The notes beneath the pieces are model-generated. The model was given only the letters and a program-made list of their open reading frames with translations. It was not told the origin of the DNA and searched no databases. The position numbers and the translations under genes were made by a program. From VBCK01 sp035511515 (GTDB lineage: Bacteria; Pseudomonadota; Gammaproteobacteria; Burkholderiales; Burkholderiaceae_F): a stretch of DNA of 9,481 bases. The stretch lies in NCBI GenBank assembly GCA_035511515.1, contig DATKFG010000106.1, positions 1-9,481 on the forward strand, written 5' to 3'. This document shows, one piece after another, positions 1-5,980 of this stretch. Position 1 is the stretch's first letter, and the number at the start of each line of letters is the position of its first letter.

Positions 1-271
1 CCTTATGCTGGCGGCCAGTCACGCGGCCCTGCAGCAAAAGACGCTCGAGCACCAGGCAACGGCCGAAATGTACGTGCTGCAGGGGGCCATGCCCCTTGCG
101 GTCGAGCAGCTCAGGCTGGCGCGCAGCGCGGCCGACGCCGATTTCTACACGATGTCCGAGGTCGATGCGCGCCTGCGCGAGCTCAGAGGCCAGATCCGCG
201 AGCAGCAGAAGGAATCCGGCAAGAAGACGTCGGGCCCCGACGACGAAGACAAGGACAAGAAGCTGCAGTGA
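1..271 (+). CDS. C-terminal fragment of probable M48-family metalloprotease with TPR tail
   Basis: Only the last 89 or so residues are in the window; the frame is already open at the left edge, so the ATG at 5 is internal and not a start. The visible part is helical, with a TPR-like pattern (alanine/leucine-rich helix, then AVEQLRLAR, then a DFYTMSEVDARLRELR motif). It ends in a highly charged tail rich in Asp, Glu and Lys. From memory, the motif and the pattern 'processing of a paired helix, then DFY..SE.DARLR' resemble the C-terminus of betaproteobacterial BepA-like M48 proteases, periplasmic zinc peptidases that degrade misassembled outer-membrane proteins. The HExxH catalytic domain would lie upstream of the window, so protease activity cannot be confirmed here. 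Another TPR protein is the main alternative. It converges on the NTF2-like gene, with 22 bp between the two stop codons. Confidence 0.7.
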   Translation, partial: LMLAASHAALQQKTLEHQATAEMYVLQGAMPLAVEQLRLARSAADADFYTMSEVDARLRELRGQIREQQKESGKKTSGPDDEDKDKKLQ

Positions 272-287
272 GGGCCGGCGCGCCCTT

Positions 288-307
288 GCCCGGTCAGTGA
301 ACCGGGC
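288..307. terminator. GC-rich hairpin between convergent genes, possible bidirectional terminator
   Basis: GCCCGGT (288-294) and ACCGGGC (301-307) form a perfect 7-bp stem around a 6-nt loop. The hairpin starts 17 bp past the stop of the left-edge gene and covers the stop codon of the opposing NTF2-like gene (294-296). No run of T follows on either strand, so it does not meet the standard intrinsic-terminator pattern. It may only slow polymerase or protect 3' ends. Confidence 0.35.
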
Positions 308-749
308 CGTGCGGGGCTTCGATCTCCGCCGCGCGTCCCTGCGGGGCGGGCGCGGCGTGGTGCAGCACCATTTTCCAGCCTGCGGGCGTCTTGGCGAACG
401 CGTTGGTGGCGATCACGTGGACCAGCTGCCGGGCGCCGGACTGCACCACGACCACCTCTTCGATCACGTTGGTGACCGCGACGGTCGGCGACTCGAAGCA
501 CTTGCGCGACACGGTGCGGATCTGCAGCGGACCGTTGGCCAGCAGCGCGGCCAGCGACGAGCGCACCGCCGAGTAGCCGACCAGGCGGGCGCCGCCCGGG
601 TGCACGCACACGACGTCGTCGTCATCGAGCCAGGTCTCGGCGACCGCCTCGATGTCGGCCGACTCGAGCGCTTCGTAGAACGCCTGCTCGCACTCCTCGG
701 GGGACGCGAACAGCAGGGGCTTGGTCAATCGCTGCATCATCGAGAACAT
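294..749 (-). CDS. NTF2/SnoaL-like family protein
   Basis: A 151-residue protein with the layout of the NTF2-like (SnoaL/DUF4440) alpha+beta cone fold. An N-terminal helix region (about 17-45, containing EECEQAFYEALESAD and the acidic LDDDD) is followed by an HPGG turn at 50-53 and a GYSAVRSSLAALL helix at 58-70. Beta-rich segments follow, ending in GWKMVLHHAAP at 124-134, typical of the last strands. These domains usually act as small-molecule pockets or enzymes such as isomerases; many members have no known role, and the substrate cannot be told here. It is the last gene of the ilvE operon. Its ATG at 749 directly follows the stop codon of the zinc-finger gene (750-752), and an AAAGG ribosome-binding site at 764-760 lies inside that gene 10 nt upstream, suggesting coupled translation. 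A second Met at residues 4-5 is a possible alternative start. The family call is firm and the function is open. Confidence 0.82.
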   Translation of the reverse strand: MFSMMQRLTKPLLFASPEECEQAFYEALESADIEAVAETWLDDDDVVCVHPGGARLVGYSAVRSSLAALLANGPLQIRTVSRKCFESPTVAVTNVIEEVVVVQSGARQLVHVIATNAFAKTPAGWKMVLHHAAPAPQGRAAEIEAPHGPVH

Positions 750-947
750 CTAATGTGAACCTTTGGCCGCCGCGCCGGGTTTCAATCGGTAGCGCGTGCC
801 GCAATACGGGCACATCGCTTCTCCCGTCGGCCCCAGGTCCAGGAACACGCGCGGATGATGGTTCCAAACGGGCATCGAGGGGTTGGGACAGAAGGCCGGC
901 AGGTCCTCCGGCGACAGTTCGACGACCGGAGTCTGGACCTTGCTCAT
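750..947 (-). CDS. Small zinc-finger protein, zf-CHCC family
   Basis: A 65-residue protein with one zinc-binding site: Cys20 (FCPNP), His31 in HHPRVFLDL, and Cys46/Cys49 in CPYCGTRY. This C-H-C-C set and the HPRV[FY]LD...CPYCGT.Y signature define the zf-CHCC family, related to the C-terminal zinc site of the mitochondrial complex I subunit NDUFS6. The bacterial members have no settled function that I know of. I chose the ATG at 947 because it forms an ATGA overlap with the ilvE stop (946-944), a classic coupling arrangement. An upstream in-frame ATG at 962 would add five residues and lie inside ilvE. No strong Shine-Dalgarno is seen before 947, which fits translation by ribosomes finishing ilvE. 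The start of the NTF2-like gene abuts its stop codon. Confidence 0.88.
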   Translation of the reverse strand: MSKVQTPVVELSPEDLPAFCPNPSMPVWNHHPRVFLDLGPTGEAMCPYCGTRYRLKPGAAAKGSH

Positions 948-1864
948 ACCGGCGTCAGCCATTCGCGATACCTCGGCGTGCGGCCATTGACCGCGTCAAA
1001 GAAGGCGGCCTGTATCTTCTCCGTCACCGGGCCGCGCCGGCCGGCTCCGATCGGGCGGCCGTCCAGCTCGCGGATCGGCGTGATCTCGGCGGCGGTGCCG
1101 GAGAAGAACGCTTCATCGGCCAGGTAAACGTCGTCGCGCGTCATCGGCCGGGACTGCACCGGCAGCCCCAGGTCGCGCGCCAGCTCGATCACCGTCTGCC
1201 GCGTGATGCCGCACAGTCCCGATGCCAGTTGCGGTTCGAACAGCTCGCCCCCGCGCACGACGAACAGGTTCTCGCCGGCGCCCTCGGCCACGAAACCGGC
1301 CGTATCGAGCAGCAGCGCCTCGTCATAGCCGTCGCGCGTGGCCTCCAGGTTGGCCAGGATCGAATTGACGTAGTGCCCGGCCGTCTTGGAGCGCACCATC
1401 GACACGTTGACGTGGTGGCGCGCGTACGAGGACGTTTTGACGCGGATGCCCTTTAGCAGCCCGTCCTCTCCCAGGTAGGCGCCCCATGGCCAGGCAGCGA
1501 TCGCCACGTGCACGCTCGCCCCGCTCGGGCTGACACCCATCTTCTCGGCGCCGTAGAACGCGAGCGGACGCAGGTAGCACTGCTCCAGCTTGTTGACCCG
1601 CACCACCTGCCGCTGCGCCTCCATCAGCTGCTCGGGCGTGTAGGGAATCTGCATCATGAAGATACGGGCCGAGTTGAACAGGCGCTCGGTGTGCTCGCGC
1701 AGCCGGAAAATGGCGGTACCGGCCGCGGTCTTGTAGGCGCGAACACCCTCGAACACGGCCAGCCCGTAATGAAGCGAGTGGGTCAGCACATGGGTGGTGG
1801 CGTCGCGCCACGGCACCATCTTGCCGTCGTACCAGATCCAGCCGTCCCGGTCGGACATCGACAT
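944..1864 (-). CDS. ilvE: Branched-chain amino acid aminotransferase
   Basis: A 306-residue fold-type IV PLP-dependent transaminase, the usual length for the proteobacterial enzyme. It catalyses the reversible transfer of an amino group between Leu, Ile or Val and 2-oxoglutarate in the cytoplasm, the last step of branched-chain amino acid synthesis. The N-terminus has the substrate-domain signature WYDGKMVPWRDATTHVLTHSLHYG (residues 11-34) followed by VFEGVRAY. The Schiff-base lysine is Lys160 in VRSKTAGHYVNS. The PLP-binding glutamate is Glu194 in FVAEGAGENLF, and SGTAAEITPI at 255-264 is the conserved phosphate-binding loop region. The start at 1864 is supported by AGGAG 8 nt upstream (1877-1873). 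It leads a three-gene operon and is divergent from azlCD, which exports the same amino acids. All key residues are present and there is no sign of damage. Confidence 0.96.
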   Translation of the reverse strand: MSMSDRDGWIWYDGKMVPWRDATTHVLTHSLHYGLAVFEGVRAYKTAAGTAIFRLREHTERLFNSARIFMMQIPYTPEQLMEAQRQVVRVNKLEQCYLRPLAFYGAEKMGVSPSGASVHVAIAAWPWGAYLGEDGLLKGIRVKTSSYARHHVNVSMVRSKTAGHYVNSILANLEATRDGYDEALLLDTAGFVAEGAGENLFVVRGGELFEPQLASGLCGITRQTVIELARDLGLPVQSRPMTRDDVYLADEAFFSGTAAEITPIRELDGRPIGAGRRGPVTEKIQAAFFDAVNGRTPRYREWLTPV

Positions 1865-1872
1865 CGGCGCAT

Positions 1873-1877
1873 CTCCT
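1873..1877 (-). promoter_or_regulatory. ilvE Shine-Dalgarno site
   Basis: AGGAG on the minus strand with 8 nt to the ATG at 1864. This is the clearest ribosome-binding site in the window and fixes the ilvE start. A nearer upstream ATG at 1872 lies inside the site region and is out of frame. Confidence 0.8.
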
Positions 1878-1891
1878 GCAGCGTTGCGCCG

Positions 1892-1921
1892 ATTCTATCC
1901 CGCTGGCGCCCCGCTTAGAAT
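1892..1921. promoter_or_regulatory. Symmetric divergent promoter/operator region between ilvE and azlC
   Basis: The plus strand carries ATTCTA at 1892-1897 and its exact reverse complement TAGAAT at 1916-1921, 18 bp apart; the outer flanks (CCG / CGG) also match with one inserted base. Each arm reads as a -10-like TAGAAT for one direction. Plus strand: TTCTAT (1893-1898), 17 bp, TAGAAT (1916-1921), towards azlC. Minus strand: TTCTAA (1920-1915), 17 bp, TAGAAT (1897-1892), towards ilvE. The -35 halves match TTGACA poorly, so these would be weak or activator-dependent promoters. Alternatively the dyad is an operator. Sequence support is visible, but promoter function is inferred. Confidence 0.5.
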
Positions 1922-1936
1922 TCGGATCATCCCCGC

Positions 1937-2698
1937 ATGCAGACCGAGAAGCTCACCGCGCTGTTCAGGCGATCGCCCGCACAGGCGCTTCGCCTTGCCG
2001 CGTTCGTCGACGGCATGCGCGCGTACACGCCGGCCGCGATCGCCACCGGGGCCTGGGCGCTGGTGACTGGCGTCGCGATGGTGCGGATGGGGCTGGACCT
2101 CGGGCCGGCGCTCGCGATGAGCCTGTTCGTCTATGCGGGCAGCGCGCAGCTCGCCTCGCTGCCGTTGATCACGGCCGGCGCACCGGTCTGGCTGATCCTG
2201 CTCACCGCCACCATCGTGAACCTGCGGTTCGTGATCTTCTCGGCCGGGCTGCAGCCGTACTTCCGGCATCTGAGCCTGCCGCGGCGAGGGCTGCTGGGTT
2301 TCCTGACCGGCGACGTCGGTTACCTGATCGCGATCCGCCGCTTCCCCGCCGTCGCGCACGACGCGGCCGGCCGCACCGGGCAAGTCTGGTTCTACTTCGG
2401 GCTGTCGGTCGCCAACTGGCTCGCCTGGCAGTCGATGTCGGTGGCCGGCATCCTGATGGCGGACCGGATCCCGCCCAGCTGGGGCATGGACTTCGTCGGC
2501 GTGCTGGCGCTGATCACGCTGGTGGCGCCGTCGCTCACCGATGCGCCCATGGTGGTGGGGGTGCTGGTCGCCAGCGTCGTTGCGGTCACGGCCAACGCGC
2601 TGCCGCTGAAGCTGTCGGTGCTGGCGGCGGTGTTGGCCGGCGTTGCGGCGGCGATCGCCGTCGAGCTGGCGCGCGAACGCCGCCGGGCCGGACCATGA
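1937..2698 (+). CDS. azlC: Branched-chain amino acid exporter, large subunit (AzlC family)
   Basis: A 253-residue polytopic inner-membrane protein of the AzlC (LIV-E) family, which with a small AzlD partner exports branched-chain amino acids and some analogues. Family marks are the FVDGMRAYTPAA entry to the first helix (residues 23-34), VYAGSAQLASLPL at 65-77 and NLRFVIFSAGLQPYF at 95-109. There are hydrophobic spans at about 34-50, 56-80, 83-102, 118-134, 152-175, 184-198 and 205-245 (more than one helix), and a basic C-terminal tail (ARERRRAG). The start at 1937 gives a family-like N-terminus of about 25 residues before the first conserved motif, but no good Shine-Dalgarno precedes it. The stop overlaps the azlD start as ATGA (2695-2698). 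Divergence from ilvE fits a role in relieving excess Leu/Ile/Val. No Lrp-like regulator gene lies in the window. Confidence 0.93.
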   Translation: MQTEKLTALFRRSPAQALRLAAFVDGMRAYTPAAIATGAWALVTGVAMVRMGLDLGPALAMSLFVYAGSAQLASLPLITAGAPVWLILLTATIVNLRFVIFSAGLQPYFRHLSLPRRGLLGFLTGDVGYLIAIRRFPAVAHDAAGRTGQVWFYFGLSVANWLAWQSMSVAGILMADRIPPSWGMDFVGVLALITLVAPSLTDAPMVVGVLVASVVAVTANALPLKLSVLAAVLAGVAAAIAVELARERRRAGP

Positions 2699-3018
2699 GC
2701 GGCCTTTACCTGGCGCTGGTGATCGGCGGGCTGACGCTGGTGACGCTGCTCACCCGGTCGCTGTTTCTGCTGTTCGGCGACCAGGTCACGCTGCCGGCCC
2801 GCATCCGCCACGGACTGCGTTATGCGCCGGCCTGCGCGCTGGCGGCGCTGATCGCGCAGCAGCTCGTGCTGTCCGATCAGCGGCTCGATATTTCGATTCT
2901 GAATCCGCGCCTCGACGCCGCCCTGATCGCGCTCGCCGTGATGCTGTGGAGCCGCAGCATGCTCGCCGCGATGGGAGCCGGCATGGCCGCGTTCACGCTG
3001 CTTCGCGCGCTGCTGTAA
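2695..3018 (+). CDS. azlD: Branched-chain amino acid exporter, small subunit (AzlD family)
   Basis: A 107-residue hydrophobic protein with about four membrane spans (roughly 4-24, 41-58, 72-87 and 88-106). It carries the AzlD-type motifs TLLTRSLFLLFG (17-28) and LRYAPACALAALIAQQL (41-57). Members pair with AzlC in the inner membrane to form the exporter. The ATG at 2695 overlaps the azlC stop by four bases, so the two are almost certainly translated together; only a weak GGACC precedes it. The C-terminus (TLLRALL) ends inside the 3' end of the opposing glnE gene, with a 26-bp overlap. Length is normal for the family. Confidence 0.92.
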   Translation: MSGLYLALVIGGLTLVTLLTRSLFLLFGDQVTLPARIRHGLRYAPACALAALIAQQLVLSDQRLDISILNPRLDAALIALAVMLWSRSMLAAMGAGMAAFTLLRALL

Positions 3019-5869
3019 GCGGAGCGTCGGTTCCGAACACCGCCCGCCACAGCCGCTCGACCACCTCGATCTGCGCGGCGAGCCGCGCGCGCGCCACGCG
3101 CGCGAAGGCCGCCCCGTCCAGCCGCATGCCGTGCTGGATACGGCGATAGTCGCGGTAGGCGCCGGCGGCCGCGGCGGCCAGCTGCGGGTCGATCAGCGCC
3201 AGGCGGCCCGCGATGTTCAGCAGCGCGATGTTGCCCAGATTGTCCAGCAGCTGCGGGTGGCGCGCCGCCTCGGCCAGCACCAGGTACTGGACCGCGAACT
3301 CGATGTCGACCATGCCGCCGCGGTCGTGTTTCAGATCGAACAGGTCCGACCGGTTCGGGTGGCCCTGCAGCATCCGGCCCCGCATCGCCAGCACCTCGGC
3401 GGCGAGCTGGGCCGCATCGCGAGGCTGCGCCAGCACCTCGCGCCGGAGCTGCTCGATGCGGCGGCCCAGCCCCGCCTCGCCCGCGCAGGCGCGCGCGCGC
3501 GTGAGCGCCTGGTGCTCCCAGGCCCAGGCACCGCGTCCGTCGGCGTTGCGCTGGTAGCGCGCAAAGGCCTCCAGCGCGCTCACCAGAAGCCCGGCGTTGC
3601 CGTCGGGACGAAGCCGCAGATCGACGTCGAACAGCACGCCGCTGGACGTCGCGGCAGACAGCCAGCTCACCAGCCGGCGCACCAGCTGCGCATACGCGGC
3701 CGGGGCCTCCGGATCGGGATCGTCGTACACGAAGATCAGGTCCAGGTCGGAGGCGTACCCGAGCTCCTTGCCGCCCAGCTTGCCGTAGGCGACCACCGCG
3801 ATGCGGGGCGGTGCAGCCGCCTCGCCGCGCTGCAGCCGCCACACGGTCGCAAGGCTCAGGTCCAGCACCGCGTCGGCCAGCGCCGAGAGCTGGTCGGCCA
3901 GCGCTTCCACGCGCAGCAAGCCGTTGACGTCGGCCATCAGCAGCCGGAACACCTGCGCGTGATGGGCATCGCGCAGCACGTTCATCAGCCGCTCGGCGTC
4001 CTGCTCGGCCTGCAGCAGCGGCTCCACCTGCGCGATCCAGCGCGGCACGAAATCCGGTCCAGGAGGGTCCGCCGCCAGCCGATCGTCCAACAGTTCATCG
4101 AGCACGATCGGGTGCCGCGCCAGGTATTCGGCCGCCCATTTGCCCGCTGCCAGCAGCCGCACCACGCGCGCCAGCGCCTGCGGGTATTCGTCCAGCAGCG
4201 CCACGTAGGTGCTGCGCCCCGCGATCACTTCCAGAAGCTGCAGCCAGCGCACGAAGATCTCCTCGATCGGCGCGCCCGAGCGGGCCTGCGCCCGCTGCGC
4301 CTCGCTGGCGATCGCGGGCAGCGCGCCGCGCACCAGGTGCGCGATCCGCACCCGGTTCGCTTCGGACATGGCCGCCACGCGCGGCGAGTGCAGCAGCGCC
4401 GAGGCCCGTTCGGCCCCCGCCTGCGGATCGGCGAACCCGACGGCCTGCAGCGCCGCCGGCAGGTCGACCGCCTGGGCCTCGGCGTCGGCGCGCACCGGCG
4501 TGGCGAAGATGCGATCGAACAGCGCCGCAACCGGCGCCGTGTGGGCGCGGTAGTGCGCCATCAGCTCCTCACCGCTGGCCAGTCCGAGCAGGTGGGCGAC
4601 CTGGTCGCGCGCGGCTCCGGCCGCCGCGATCCAGTGCGTCTGCTCATCGTCCACGTATTGCAGCGCGTGTTCCAGCCGCCGCAGGAACCGGTAGGCCTCG
4701 GCCAGCCGGTCGCACTCCTGCGGCGCCAGAAGGCCCAGCTCGGCGAGCGTTGCCAGCGTCGCCAGCGTCGAGCGCGAGCGCAGCCGCGCGTCGCGTCCGC
4801 CGCGCATCACCTGGAAGGTCTGCACGATGAATTCGATTTCGCGGATGCCGCCGCGCCCCAGCTTCACGTGCTCGCGCCCCTGGCCGCGCGCCCCGCCCAG
4901 CCGCTCGGCCTGACGCCGGATCTTGGCGTGCAGCTGTCGCAGCGCCCCGATCGCGTTGAAGTCCAGGTAGCGGCGGTACACGAACGGCTGCACGCACGCG
5001 TCCAGCGAGGCGAGCTGACTTGCGAACGATGCGCCGTCGGCCAGCACCGGCTCGGAGATCACGCGCGCCTTCAGCCAGGCGAAGCGCTCCCACGCGCGTC
5101 CCTGCCGGGTCAGGTACTCCTCGAGCATCGCGCACGACGCCGCCAGCGGCCCGTCCTGCCCGTTCGGGCGCAGCCGCATGTCGATCCGAAACACGAAGCC
5201 CTCGTCCGACGGTTCCGACAGGGCCGCGATCAGCGCCCGGCCCAACCGCTCGAAGAACTCCTGGTTACCGATCGCGCGCGCCGGCTCGGCCGAATCGGCG
5301 GGCGCCCGCGTGCTGCCCTCGGCGTCGTAAACGAACACCAGGTCCAGGTCCGACGACACGTTCAGCTCGCCGCCGCCGCCCTTGCCCATCGCCACCACCA
5401 TCAGGTCCTGCGCGGCGCCGTCGGCATCGACCGGTGTCCCGTAGCGCCGGGCGAGCTGCGCAGCCAGCACCCGCACCGATTGCCGCACGCAGCATTCGGC
5501 CAGCGTCGTCATCGAACCGGTGACCTCCTCGAGTCCAGCTCGCTGGGCCACGTCGCGCACGATCAGGCCCAGCAGCACGCGCCGGCGCAGGCGGCGCAGC
5601 GCCGGGCGCAGCCAGTCGTCCGGATCCGAGGGCGCCGAGGCGCGCAGGTCGGCGGCCAGATGCGCCTCGATGCGGGCCCGGTCCCAGGGCTGCTGCGCGT
5701 TGGCCACCAGCCAGGCGAGCGCCTCCGGTTCGGCGGCGGCGCACAGCTCGGCGGTGAGCGAGCGCGCCACAAAGCGGCTGCATCGCAGCGCCGTGGCAGC
5801 GGCGCCGTGCAGGTCCTGCCCTTCGCGAGATTCGGTCAGCGTCAATTCCAAGCCGGTCGCGCGGTGCAC
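2993..5869 (-). CDS. glnE: Bifunctional glutamine synthetase adenylyltransferase / adenylyl-removing enzyme
   Basis: A 958-residue cytoplasmic enzyme that adenylylates (inactivates) and de-adenylylates glutamine synthetase, normally steered by PII proteins and glutamine. It has two nucleotidyltransferase halves. The N-terminal removase half has GKGGGGELNVSSDLDLVF with the metal pair Asp174/Asp176, FRIDMRLRP at 227-235 and GRGGIREIEF at 338-347. The C-terminal transferase half has GKLGGKELGYASDLDLIF with Asp708/Asp710, FDVDLRLRP at 747-755 and DRGGMVDIEF at 849-858. A helical linker joins them. All expected acidic residues are present in both halves. The start is GTG at 5869; the frame has no other ATG/GTG between it and the upstream in-frame stop, and no good Shine-Dalgarno is visible, so TTG codons at residues 7 and 9 remain possible. 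The gene is divergent from the YhdP-like gene and convergent with azlD. Confidence 0.97.
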   Translation of the reverse strand: MHRATGLELTLTESREGQDLHGAAATALRCSRFVARSLTAELCAAAEPEALAWLVANAQQPWDRARIEAHLAADLRASAPSDPDDWLRPALRRLRRRVLLGLIVRDVAQRAGLEEVTGSMTTLAECCVRQSVRVLAAQLARRYGTPVDADGAAQDLMVVAMGKGGGGELNVSSDLDLVFVYDAEGSTRAPADSAEPARAIGNQEFFERLGRALIAALSEPSDEGFVFRIDMRLRPNGQDGPLAASCAMLEEYLTRQGRAWERFAWLKARVISEPVLADGASFASQLASLDACVQPFVYRRYLDFNAIGALRQLHAKIRRQAERLGGARGQGREHVKLGRGGIREIEFIVQTFQVMRGGRDARLRSRSTLATLATLAELGLLAPQECDRLAEAYRFLRRLEHALQYVDDEQTHWIAAAGAARDQVAHLLGLASGEELMAHYRAHTAPVAALFDRIFATPVRADAEAQAVDLPAALQAVGFADPQAGAERASALLHSPRVAAMSEANRVRIAHLVRGALPAIASEAQRAQARSGAPIEEIFVRWLQLLEVIAGRSTYVALLDEYPQALARVVRLLAAGKWAAEYLARHPIVLDELLDDRLAADPPGPDFVPRWIAQVEPLLQAEQDAERLMNVLRDAHHAQVFRLLMADVNGLLRVEALADQLSALADAVLDLSLATVWRLQRGEAAAPPRIAVVAYGKLGGKELGYASDLDLIFVYDDPDPEAPAAYAQLVRRLVSWLSAATSSGVLFDVDLRLRPDGNAGLLVSALEAFARYQRNADGRGAWAWEHQALTRARACAGEAGLGRRIEQLRREVLAQPRDAAQLAAEVLAMRGRMLQGHPNRSDLFDLKHDRGGMVDIEFAVQYLVLAEAARHPQLLDNLGNIALLNIAGRLALIDPQLAAAAAGAYRDYRRIQHGMRLDGAAFARVARARLAAQIEVVERLWRAVFGTDAPLTAAREAA

Positions 5870-5942
5870 GGCGGCATGATCGGGGCGCTGCCTGTGCTAG
5901 CGTCCGCTTCGGGTTTTGCGTGCGCCGTGCATCGGACCGGAC

Positions 5943-5948
5943 ATTGTA
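5943..5948 (-). promoter_or_regulatory. Candidate -10 box for glnE
   Basis: The minus strand reads TACAAT here, a five-of-six match to TATAAT and the best such box in the 111-bp gap between glnE and the YhdP-like gene. It would give a leader of about 65-70 nt before the GTG at 5869. No recognisable -35 hexamer lies 16-18 bp upstream, so it is either weak, activator-dependent or chance. No convincing promoter for the plus strand was found in the same gap. Confidence 0.35.
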
Positions 5949-5980
5949 CGCAGCCCGCGCACAGACGCGGATCGGACCTC

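Noticed and set aside
755..1918. Plus-strand frames (755-1456 and 1508-1918) opposite ilvE and the zinc-finger gene
   Set aside because: They are antisense to well-supported genes and give Arg/Gly/His-rich sequence with no family resemblance.
1895..2383. Minus-strand 162-codon frame opposite azlC
   Set aside because: Arg/Gln/Asp-rich product typical of the complement of a membrane-protein gene; it would also run through the ilvE promoter region.
3019..3050. Weak inverted repeat after the azlD stop (CGGA ... TCCG) as an azlD terminator
   Set aside because: Only a 4-bp stem, no T-run, and it lies within glnE coding sequence.
2877..3842. 321-codon minus-strand frame inside glnE and similar internal frames at 4644-5135 and 5265-5783
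   Set aside because: They are same-strand frame-shifted shadows of glnE, rich in Arg, Ala and Gly. The glnE frame is intact with all catalytic motifs, so there is no frameshift to explain.
5916..5947. Possible plus-strand promoter TTGCGT ... CATTGT for the YhdP-like gene
   Set aside because: The spacing is about 20 bp and the -10 match is poor, so it does not support a promoter call.
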